Assembly (NCBI RefSeq): GCF_963675165.1
Contig: NC_087383.1
Location: 372,001 to 436,000, forward strand
Direction: 5' to 3'
Source of the DNA: Halichondria panicea
Lineage: Eukaryota > Porifera > Demospongiae > Suberitida > Halichondriidae
DNA: 64,000 nucleotides
Below are positions 11,901 through 26,022 of the stretch, in pieces (the stretch's first letter is position 1; the number at the start of each line of letters is the position of its first letter). Below the pieces are notes generated by a model. The model was not told the DNA's origin. It did not search any database and worked only from the letters and a program-made list of their open reading frames with translations. The position numbers and the translations under genes were made by a program.

Positions 11901-13885
11901 TACTCTGCACAGGGGGTCAAATAATTATAATTAATATAGTCTGTATAGCTGCACAAACTAATGAGAACAAATTGACACATAATCATAACATTACGAAGGA
12001 TGTAGCCATGGGAATATACACATAGAGCATAAATCAAATAATTACAAAATTACAATTTACAGTGAACTTGAAGCTTAAGCAGTGGATAAGCAGTGCACAT
12101 GTATGTACTGTTCTACAGAAGAAAGCTCTAAAAAGGTCGTGTACTTTAAATGACTTATTGCACACTTGTTTGTAATACTCGTGATTCACATACAACACGT
12201 GAAATGGCAAGTGTACAGGCTCTTACTGGTGTGATCCGGCCAGCACTTTCTTCCCTGCAGCATTATCGATTATTTTCAAGGCTGGTATCGGTTTGCCCAG
12301 TCGGCGATGAAGATTGATCACCTTCTGATGTTTCAGGCCCCGGTTGTGCGCCTCTAGGGAGTCACTGTTGGAGCATATGATGTCACAGAGCTCACAGTAG
12401 AATTGACACGACGTCTTGTCCTTTTCTTTGATAGCTAGTTGCTGGGCGAGCTTTTTCTTGTGATGCTTCCCCTCCAAGTGAGCTTTGTGTGTCTGAGTGG
12501 GCCAGAGAAATTACATGTACATTAAAAAAAAACATTTCATATAATATTAAAATAACATTGCGTAATATTACATACATGCAGACTCGGCTAGATTTGGCCC
12601 TTTAAATAGAGTTCTGGTGGTTCAAATTCAACGATTTCATGATTTTTTGAAAGCTTAGAAGGAGATCTTTCAGATGGTATGCTTAAATCTCAAACTGGTC
12701 ATATTTTCTCATTTTCGGGAAATAACATGGGCTATAGCTCATGGTATTTTGTCGAAAGCAGACCCAAAATTGACTTTTTATTTTAGGACACAACCTTACC
12801 GAGCTCGATGTACATATGTAAGCTTTTAAGAAATCACAAAATTAACATTATTGGATCAACAGAACTAAAGTTATGGCCGTTCAAAGATGCTCTATTTAAG
12901 CTCTACATGCCAGCTGTACACAACTTACCTGTGCACTTGCTGTACTAATCTTGCACACGACACAATAGTGTTCCTGACCCGTACCAGTCGGTTTCTTGTC
13001 CCACCAGGCCGGTCCTTTCGACGGCTTTGTTTTTGAATCCACGTATTGCTTCACCACATTCGTCTGTTGTGGGGTGAGGTTATCGGAGCTCTTCTGGGGG
13101 CCAGAGTAATTCCCACCACCAGGAGTGACAAAGTTGCTCTGAAAGGTTTGCGCAGGCTTGTACGCTGTCCTCATTGATGCCGGGTACGAGACAAGAGATG
13201 GGGTGGTAGTGGTGGGGGTGTACGCCTGTTGTGTGATAGGTGAGGGTGTGTAGGAGGGACGAGTGTAGTTCGTGGCCCGTGGAGGAGTGTAGTTTGTGCT
13301 GGGTGTGTACGGGGGACGAGTATAGTTCGTGCTGGGCGTGTAGGGTGGACGAGTGTAACTCGTGTTGGGTGTGTAGGGGGGACGAGTGTAACTCGTGCTA
13401 GGTGTGGGGGCGGGACGAGTGTAACTCGTGCTGGGTGTGGGGGCAGTGTAACTTGTGTTGGGTGTGGGGGCGGGAGTGTAGCTTGTGCTGGGTGTGTAGG
13501 GAGGGCGAGTATAGCTCGTACTGGGTGTGTAGGAAGGACGAGTGTAACTTGTGCTGGGTGTGGGGGCAGGAGAAGTGTAGCTCGTGTAGGTGGGGGGAGC
13601 ATAGCTCGTAACGGGTGTGGAGACGGTAGGAGTGTAGCTTGTGCTGGGTGTGTAGGTGGGAGCAGTGTAGCTCGTGGGGGCGGGAGGGCGTGGCAGTGTG
13701 GACTGCTGTTGTGCAGCATAGTACGAGCCATACGGGTTGGCCTGTTGTTGGTAGCCATAGTAACTCGCTGCATATGCAGCTGCTTGTTGGGTATTGTTAG
13801 CGGCGACGGCTGCTGCTGCTTGATAGTAGGGAGTGGCTGCTGGGGTAGGAGCAGCTGTAGTGTGTGTGTATGTGTGTGTGTGTGT

Positions 13886-13924
<39 letters not shown>

Positions 13925-13927
13925 TGT

Positions 13928-13976
<49 letters not shown>

Positions 13977-14402
13977 TGTGTGTGTGTGTGTGTGTGAGTG
14001 TGGGTGGGTGAAGTAATAGACATTTCAACACATGCATAGCATATAAAGCAAATTGTGACAGGCTCTGGGAAAAGGGTCAATTTAGTAGCTCTCTACAATA
14101 GATAGCAATTTTTGGGGGGCCTAAAATTGTCAATTTTCTGGGAGAAAAAGCGTGTGCTACATGTACACTATTACCAGCTCACCTGGAAGAGGCGGTCTAC
14201 TGGCGGCCGGAACCACTTGGGTCTGATAAGGGGAATACCCCACAGCAGGAGTGGGAGCTTGAGTCACGACAGCTGCTACCGGCATCTGAGGGGTTGCTAC
14301 CGGCATCTGGGGGGTTGCTACCGGCATCTGAGCAGCCATATAGGGGTTGGGGGTACCATAACCGTAGCCATAGCCGTAACCATAGCTGTACTGTTGCGCC
14401 AT
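5299..14402 (-). CDS. ZFR: Zinc finger RNA-binding protein (ZFR), 15 exons
   Basis: Minus-strand exons, 5' to 3': 14183-14402, 12929-13854, 12227-12492, 11723-11904, 11144-11331, 10642-10836, 10196-10264, 9917-10034, 9060-9211, 8725-8890, 7104-7183, 6690-6785, 6323-6437, 5952-6049 and 5299-5499. All phases agree, giving 1023 aa (human about 1074). The start is MAQQYSYG, followed by a Tyr/Gly/Pro-rich region. Three widely spaced RNA-type C2H2 fingers follow, near residues 370-397 (CVVC, split by an intron), 410-435 (CELC) and 549-575 (CDMC), then a basic RG-rich linker. The DZF domain runs from about 660 to 990 (DDILVMDRHKLVYP, LKGVMRVGVFAHNLLLKG, CVAALAALRHTKWF, LELLVEK, GLLDPCEKD, RLMAIKKLHLVLGVDPLP). 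DZF is a nucleotidyltransferase-like dimerisation fold shared with ILF2/ILF3; the protein binds double-stranded RNA in the nucleus and affects splicing and A-to-I editing. Introns carry foldback elements and minisatellites. Confidence 0.96.
5774..5955 (-). repeat. 36-bp minisatellite, five copies, each with a 5' splice site
   Basis: Five tandem copies of a 36-bp unit (period seen from successive gagatg words at 5795 and 5831), the first slightly diverged. On the ZFR sense strand every unit holds CCACAG followed by GTAGGTACATC, so each repeats the authentic donor of exon 5952-6049 (CAG|GTAGGTAC). As 36 is divisible by 3, the array is stop-free in several frames. Confidence 0.95.
6060..6128. 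repeat. (GT)n on plus = (CA)n on ZFR sense strand
   Basis: About 65 bp of GT with two GC interruptions, starting about 10 bp before the acceptor of ZFR exon 5952-6049 (read on the minus strand). Confidence 0.95.
7184..8724 (-). repeat. ZFR intron with 60-bp minisatellite (7255-7440)
   Basis: Three tandem copies of a unit of about 60 bp (the word gcaatacagctac recurs at about 7257, 7317 and 7377), each made of two related C-rich half-units. The array begins some 70 bp upstream of exon 7104-7183. I see nothing gene-like in the remaining 1.3 kb of this intron. Confidence 0.85.
8893..8962. repeat. (GT)n followed by G-rich GGGT repeats
   Basis: About 35 bp of GT, a run of 10 G and six GGGT units on the plus strand. 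On the ZFR sense strand it is (CA)n ending in CACATAG, the acceptor of exon 8725-8890. The G-rich part could form a quadruplex on the non-transcribed-RNA strand. Confidence 0.9.
9598..9895. mobile_element. Foldback/MITE-like element, ZFR intron copy A
   Basis: About 298 bp with long imperfect inverted ends: the left arm reads CATAACTTTAGTTCTG then TTTTATGATTTTCTGAAAGCTT, and the right arm carries AAGCTTTCAGAAAATCATAAAA then CAGAACTCTAGTTAC. Its own transcript would form a long hairpin. No coding capacity seen. Confidence 0.8.
10372..10625. mobile_element. Foldback/MITE-like element, ZFR intron copy B
   Basis: About 250 bp, same family as the element at 9598-9895: a left arm with diverged ATTCAACGATTTTTTGATTTT and a right arm with AAGCTTTCAGAAAATCATAA and a GTTATGGCTGTT end. 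It lies in the intron between ZFR exons 10642-10836 and 10196-10264. Confidence 0.75.
12603..12888. mobile_element. Foldback/MITE-like element, ZFR intron copy C
   Basis: About 285 bp, third copy of the family: left arm AATTCAACGATTTCATGATTTT and TTTGAAAGCTTAGAAG, right arm AACATTATTGGATCAACAG and AAAGTTATGGCCGTT. It sits in the intron between ZFR exons 12929-13854 and 12227-12492. Confidence 0.75.
13859..14010. repeat. 150-bp (GT)n array with GGGT/GAGT interruptions
   Basis: Long GT microsatellite on plus, so (CA)n on the ZFR sense strand, running directly into the CTACAG acceptor of the large ZFR exon 12929-13854. The long Thr-His/Pro-His open frames over it are repeat translation. Confidence 0.95.
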
Positions 14403-14761
14403 ACTGTGTGTACGTGTGTGCATGTACCATACGTACATTAATACAGACGTACTATAAAATGAATCCACATACATGAACATGTACATGGACAACATGTAAT
14501 CCATGTAGGTACTCCCCTACATACATACATGGAAATGTCAGACACAAATTGACACTGTACACAAATTATATATCTTACATGTGCTTTAGGTACGTCGAGG
14601 AGAACAAGCTTCTTTATATCGAGCACCTCGTGCGCTGGAAATTTAGCTTATAACCTCGAATCAAACTCAGGCCAATTATTTGAAACATTCACATTGTCAT
14701 TGCACAAAATAATTCCCATAATGACATGGCACTTTCTTTTAAGACACATCATCTATAAGTC
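14403..14761. other. ZFR 5' flank / GALT 3' flank
   Basis: About 360 bp between the ZFR start codon and the GALT stop codon; both genes are on the minus strand. It should hold the GALT 3' UTR and the ZFR promoter and 5' UTR. ACATGTACATG-type words occur near 14471-14487. No other gene seen. Confidence 0.5.
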
Positions 14762-19429
<4,668 letters not shown>

Positions 19430-19597
19430 CACTCTGTGTACGTGTATGTTGGAAATCAACACTCTGTTGCAGGGAACGATCAATACCAGTTTCATTTAAA
19501 AAGGGCCTGGACTCGAGGCTAGGTCATATCCACGTGGGTATGAGGCAGTCACGCCCCCCTCACATGATCTTTCTCTCTCTTTCAACATGCATGCTGC
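19430..19597. promoter_or_regulatory. Shared GALT / RPRD upstream region
   Basis: Only 168 bp separate the divergent start codons. It holds a CACGTG E-box at 19531-19536 inside CCACGTGGG and a pyrimidine-rich stretch before the plus-strand start (19562-19582). A bidirectional promoter is inferred. Confidence 0.5.
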
Positions 19598-20531
19598 ATG
19601 GGAATGTCTTCTTACTCGATTCAGACGTTGACAGAGAAGTTGGATAGGCTGTCCCTGTCCCAGGACAGCATAGAGACACTATCACTATGGATGATACATC
19701 ACAAGAGCAAAGCAAAGACGTCTGTGGACACTTGGCTAGAGGAATTCAAAAAAGGTGACGTGACGTGTACAGCTGCTGCAAGGATGAACATGTTTTTAAA
19801 TATATTGTCCCTGTGCAGGAGATACGGAAAGACGGCTCATTTTGCTCTACCTGACCAACGATGTCCTTCAGAATGGCCGAAGGAGAGGTGCCGAAGAGTT
19901 TCTCACTCTGTTCCAAGACGCCCTTCGTGCAGCCATTCCCCTCGTCAGGTGCGTGGGCGTGGGTGTGTGTGCTTTGTTTGTCTCCGTTTGTGCCCTTTAT
20001 ATCACCGTCCTGGTTGACAATACCAGTGAGGTCTAGAGGAGGGCGTACAATGTTTTCTACATATTCACGATGCTACACTGGGGGTCCATCTCAGTGGGGG
20101 GTGGTGTGTAGACACATGCATTTCCTTTACCCATTATGTACACACACACACACACACTCACGTTAGGGGTCAGAAAATCCAGGGAAATGTTTACCGGATG
20201 CTCAAGATATGGAAAGAACGCCGAGTGTACGATTCTATTTTCATGGGGGAGCTAGAGATGATCATTGAGCCGACCAAACCACAGACACAGGAGGCAAAGC
20301 CGGCAGAATTCAAGGTAGAGGAGTTCGTGTGTAGCACATTCAGTTTGATCCTGTTCCAAGCATTTATTTCTGCTAGCCTTAATTTACAGTGTACCCCGTG
20401 TATGTACATGTAGGTAGGGCAAGATCTGTAAAGTAGGCCAGTATCGTGTGCATGTGTGCTAGCTTTGAAGACAGTTGCATGTGTACATTTCCTTTAACCC
20501 CTTTTCCTCCACACACACACACACGCACGCA

Positions 20532-20626
<95 letters not shown>

Positions 20627-23008
20627 ATCACTACTGGAGGATGCACTGACAGAGCTGGGAAAGTTCGAGGCAGAGCTAAAGATCAAGTCGTCTCACCTGG
20701 CACATCTTAGAGTGGACATCAGTCACCCTCTAGCCAGTCTCGAGCAACTCAAGGGTAAGCTGGTTAGCCAAGCATCCATTCGATTGCTTCATACTGTGAG
20801 TTATTTAAAGCCACCACTTTAATTTAAGAAAACTTTATAGCATTTGTACTTTGCCCTTAAGTAATCAGTGATCTTACCATGTACAGTGTACACATATTAT
20901 TAGATGATCGAACAAAGCTAGCAATGTGTATACCTGTACCTCCTCCCCTCCAGACAAGGCCGATGGTGGCAGAGTATCCACTGAGATTGATGACGCGTCT
21001 CAAAAGCTGCAGGACTTGTGCGAGTGTCTTGGGGTGGAGGTCAACGAGAGAATTAATGTCCTAGATATGCTTAAACACACAAAGGCATTCTCATCTCATA
21101 AATTCAATGAATTCAAGAGAACTGTGCAGGTATGTAAGAGGCGTATTCATGGCGTAGAGCAGGATTAAGATACTTGCTTTTTTCCCTGTTTTGTAAGTCT
21201 GGTGTTTTTAAGCATTGTACGTTCCATGTACCACTGTTAGTATGTGCTACTAGTGTATGTGTTTACCTTCTTTGTTCATGTGATGTGTGTTGACTGTTTT
21301 ATTTGTACAGAACTACAAGGATCTGGGTACTCGAGTCAATTCATTCAAAGACAAACTACAGCAACACCTTCGAGATCTCGAGCGCGCCCAATCAACAGCC
21401 ACCTCTGATCCAACAGCTGATGCCGATATCACCGAAGCCGGAGACATGGAAATAGAGTCAGAATCTGATGCTGAGGATCTGATTGAACCACCCCCTGTTC
21501 TCCCGTCATCATCCATTATGACCGTGGGGCAAGCATCGTCACACGGGGTGATGGGACAAACTTTAATGAGCGTTTCCTCAACACCTGCACAGCTGCACAT
21601 GATGTCCTCTATTTCATCACAACCTCTAATGGCTGTATCTGCAGCCTCAGCAGTACAGCAGCCGTACACAGCTCCTCAGAACTCTAACTTTTATCCGTCT
21701 AATGTACCTAATTTCTCTGGGCCTCAAATTCCCACGGCTGCTAATTATCCTCCTCGTTTTCGCCCCCCACCGATGCAAAGACCCCCCAGGATGCCCCCCA
21801 GCAGACCACCCCCTTATCGGCATTCTGTACATCTACCGCCCTCTCCCGTTCCTGCATCCACAAGAATTGGTGTCTCAATCCCCCCGCCATCTCAAGTCCT
21901 GGAACGTGCTCCTCCTATATTACCGCCCTCCAAACCTGATGCCAAACCCATGGCAACCACCCCCTATCCCATGGCAATGTCAGCCATGGCTCTATCTTCG
22001 GCTAATAGCTCTCCACTAGTTGTTGTGGGTGACCCGGTATCTTACAAGAAAGAGAATAGCGACGAAGAGAACAGTGACACTGATGCTAAAACCAGTATCG
22101 ATGAAAGATTAGAGAACTTACAAAAGTCCACTAAACTGTTTAAAATGTCAACCACGAATGACAATGGATCTAACTCTGATGACAAAACTTACAACGATGA
22201 TAATGAACTTTTCACCAACTTTTCAGAAAACAGAAATGAACGCTATTCACCAGAAGAGGCCAGCCCTAAACTGAACATGGACAATCCTATTCTACAGGCC
22301 CTGTACTCGTCCCCTCAACCACCACCTGCTGCTGCTCACACCAGTAGCAACACTGGCCAGTCTCTAACCACCATGATGGAAGCTGGTAGCAAACCACCTA
22401 CCTCTATGGACGCAAGTCAAATCAAGATCACTCCAGCTCTCACTACTCTACTCGATCAGCTCTTACCTTCGCTTTCCAAGTCCCTGCAAATGGACAGGAA
22501 GAGAGAAAACAATAGTAGCCCGGACATTCCCAGCAGTAAAATACCTCGAATGAACTCAGACCAAGCTGGCCCTGGTGCTGTGCACTCAAAGCCAGCACAC
22601 GATGTGCCACCGTGGATTAGAGACCAACAATATCAGCAGCAGCATCAGCCTCACTTTGATCAACAACAGCATCACTTTGATCAAAAGCAACATCAGTATG
22701 ATCAACAACAAAAGCAACACTATGATGATCAACAACACTATGATGATCAACAAAACTATGATCAACAACACTACGATGATTTCTCCCCACGATTTAGACC
22801 TCATTACCCCTCACCAAGACAAAGATTTGATAGACCAAGGTTTGGAATGAGAATGCCCTCGTCTCGGCCTAGAGGGGCCCCACGATTTCGTGCCAGACCA
22901 CCTCATCCTCCCGATGGCCATAGAGCTGGAGACGGTTATCAAAGACCTCGACAACAATCAAGAGGCCGTTATGGACCTGAGTTTGACAGGCGATCAACTT
23001 ACAGCTAG
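19598..23008 (+). CDS. RPRD2: RPRD-type (CID domain) RNA polymerase II CTD-interacting protein, 6 exons
   Basis: Exons 19598-19754, 19819-19948, 20167-20314, 20625-20754, 20954-21129 and 21311-23008, phases agree; 812 aa (a second Met two codons in could also start). Residues 1-130 form a CID (SLWMIHHKSK, LILLYLTNDVLQNGRR, VYRMLKIWKERRVY), which binds phosphorylated Pol II CTD. A coiled-coil segment follows (ALTELGKFEAELKIKSSHL), as in RPRD1/RPRD2, then the FKRTVQNYKDLGTRVNSFKDKL helix. The last exon encodes a long disordered Pro/Ser-rich tail, a His/Gln/Asp/Tyr repeat at about 22620-22780, and an Arg-rich C-terminus. The length and RG-like tail favour RPRD2 over the short RPRD1A/B. The donor at 20314 (AAG|gtagag) could instead lie a few codons later. 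(CA)n tracts lead directly into exons 20167 and 20625. Confidence 0.9.
20510..20624. repeat. (CA)n microsatellite ending at an RPRD acceptor
   Basis: About 115 bp, nearly all CA, ending in ACACAG, the acceptor of exon 20625-20754. Confidence 0.95.
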
Positions 23009-23080
23009 TGTATCTATGTATATTAGTACATGTATATATTGTTATATCTATACAGTACTGTCTCTTCTTTTGGCTTGCAC

Positions 23081-23320
23081 ATACCGTATAGCGCGAAATT
23101 TTCGAGGCACTTATATTTCGTGGAATGGCCTCTAAAAACCATTTCGTTGCACAATGTTCGCGGAATGACTGCTTACCGGAAGCCACGCCTTTAAATATTT
23201 GCACGATAGCAGGTAATTCTAATTAAAGAACAATTTTCGTGGACTTAATTTTCGTATAGAATTCTAACCCACGAAATCCGCGAAAATTAAGCCCCTCGAA
23301 CATTTCGCGCTATACGGTAT
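23081..23320. mobile_element. MITE-like element with 27-bp near-perfect terminal inverted repeats
   Basis: About 240 bp. The left end ATACCGTATAGCGCGAAAT is matched by ATTTCGCGCTATACGGTAT at the right end; the 27-bp ends differ at one base. It lies just downstream of the RPRD stop, probably inside its 3' UTR, since AATAAA occurs at about 23409. Outer TA dinucleotides fit a TA target site. Confidence 0.85.
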
Positions 23321-23495
23321 TTTGTATGCGCGCAATGTGTTTCCTGTGTTGCCCAATGTTATAATTATTGTCACGTGAATAATTTTACTATCAGATCGCG
23401 AGTAATCAATAAAAGATGGTCTTTGTATATAAACGAGCTTCTAACCTGAGTAATGGACAAGTTGAATAAATTTCGGCTAGAATAAAGCCTTCAAG

Positions 23496-25927
23496 ATGTC
23501 GGTGTCCTACGTTAAGGCTTTGGCCCTTATTCTACTGATGTCTGTATGCTCCATTGAGGCATTATCAACCAATTCCAGTCGACACTCCCAAGGTAAAATG
23601 AAAATTGGTACAATCGTTTGTTCTGTATACATTTTATTGTAGATACAATACATACATGTATTTCGATCAATTGTAACGTGGTACGCAGTATAAAATAATG
23701 TACCATAACCATAACGATAATATTGATCATTGACAATTGTTATGTATAATTGTAACTATGTACTCTATACATCACATCCTTTACTTGGGTGTCATTGGCC
23801 AGCCATACATATACGTGACTGCAAAAACTTAAGAGTATCCATTTCTAATGCTAAAATTGGCAGAAAGTCAAATGACATGCATCCGTTGAGGTTCAAAACT
23901 GTTAATTTTTATGGAATTAAAGCTATCCATGTGTACTGTGGCATTGCCTTGATGTTGTTTGTCTATTATTATTATAATTACAAACAGGGCCAAAGAAACT
24001 GCTATTATAGACAAACTGGTGCCTTTAGGGGTGTGTGTGTGTGTGCATGTGCTTTATCATAAAGAGCAGCTGTCTGTTTTCTGACCCCAGCCTCTACATT
24101 GCCTGTGGGTCATTACTTAATCAGCCACCACCAACTCATTAAAGCTCTTACAAGTGCTGTATCACTAGTTTACATCTAACCAAGAACAGAAGTGCTCTAA
24201 CCTAAAACCTTGTTTTCCTAAGTGCTCGCACATTGTGGTCTAGTTTTGCTGCATGTACATGTATCTCCACTTTTTGCAAACCAACGTAATTTTCTATGTA
24301 AGTGTGTTCATTGCTGTAGCATGTCTTCACAGGTTTGTCATGGTAACAGTATTCATACAATGATCTAAGAGTCACAACAGCATCTGTGCTGGTTGTAATA
24401 TTCATAGAGTGATGGTGCTTCGTGTAAAGCATTACAGAATACTCTCATGGCCTCAGGCAATAGTTCGTAATATTCATGGAGTGATAGTGCTTGGGTTAAA
24501 GACGTTATAGATACCCTCATGGCTCAGGCAATGGTTTCGAAGTCCCAGTGGTTGATATTCATAGAAAGACATCATAGAAAGACATTACAGATCCTCTCAT
24601 GCAGCTGATCCCTCATGCAGCTGATCCCTTGAGGCAATGGATTGTAGTCTCAGTGGCTGGGTTATGTCTGTGAACTCTTAGCGTCCAATCGTGTTTAAAC
24701 ATGGGTCATTACCACTTGAGTCCCTTTATTCCCACCTCTCCCCCCCCCCTCGTGACTGCCCTGAGGCACTCACTGGCCTTAGCTGTAGGCCCTTTGCGTC
24801 GATGGCGCCAACCAATCAACTAGCCGTGACAGAACGAGAGAAACTTGTCTCCTTCGTCTGTGAATATTTTTAATAATAATTGCTTAATTAGGATCAGAAG
24901 GAAACAAAATGCACTCTGTCTGTTGTAATTGTTACCTCGTTAGTATCTAATTTTAGTACGTGTCTCTTCCCTTCGCCAGCTGTATAGGTACTTACACCTT
25001 CAGTAATATACAGTGGAGCCCCTCTATAACGGACACCTTTGGGGAACAATGTTTTGGCCTTTATACAGAGGTGGCCTTTGTTGAGAGGTTGTTTTGTACA
25101 CAAACTGTTCATTTGGGACCTGGGTGCCTGGCCGTTATATAGCAGCTGGCCTTTAGTCGGAGGTGCTTGTTAACAGAGGTTCCCTGTAGCTTATAATTAT
25201 ATATTGTCCAGTTTTTGATCTATTGCCGCATCGATTGCCGCATCGATTGCCGCATCGATTGCCGCATCGATTGCCGCATCGATTGCTGCATCGATTGCCG
25301 CATTTAATGTTGATGTTAATGTTGTTGTTAACTGTTGATGTTTACATTGCACGATTGTCCCACCCTGAGATGTTCTAAGCTGGTAAGAATTTGGCATCAA
25401 CGGAGTTCAAATGTCTATTTACTAATTAACTATGATTGTGGTTTGTCATCAGAAGCCTCATCCTCGTATAGAGAAATATGCTTAAGCTATTCAGTTTCAA
25501 TTAAGGCTATAGTCACTCCCTATTAGTGTCAGGTGTTGGCTCGTCTATTTGCTTTTTTATAATTATTATAATTTTTGTGTAATGCTGCGTATACCGTGAT
25601 ATTGTCTTTTTAAGTTTTAGATACCAATTGAACTGATATTGTAATTACGTATTATAGAATAAAAGCAGTCCGTAAAAATGGGTTGTCATTCATGGCGTTG
25701 TCTGTATTATTATGTATTAATTGGTTGTGCACCGTATTTTTGTAAACTATTATGGGATTGATATGATTGGTATGTCGTGGAATGTGCATCTCGGAGCCAC
25801 TCTTCTGCCATTGTCCCAGGTCGTAGTCGAGAGACTATAATATTTGGCAATGTAAACTTTTGCATAATTATAGTACGATAGTGAGTATATAGTGGACTTT
25901 GCATACATGCAGTGTGTGTGTGGGTGT

Positions 25928-26022
<95 letters not shown>

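Noticed and set aside
25197-25400. Frame with AIDAAIDAAID repeats
   Set aside because: Translation of the 12-bp gccgcatcgatt tandem in CSPG4 intron 1.
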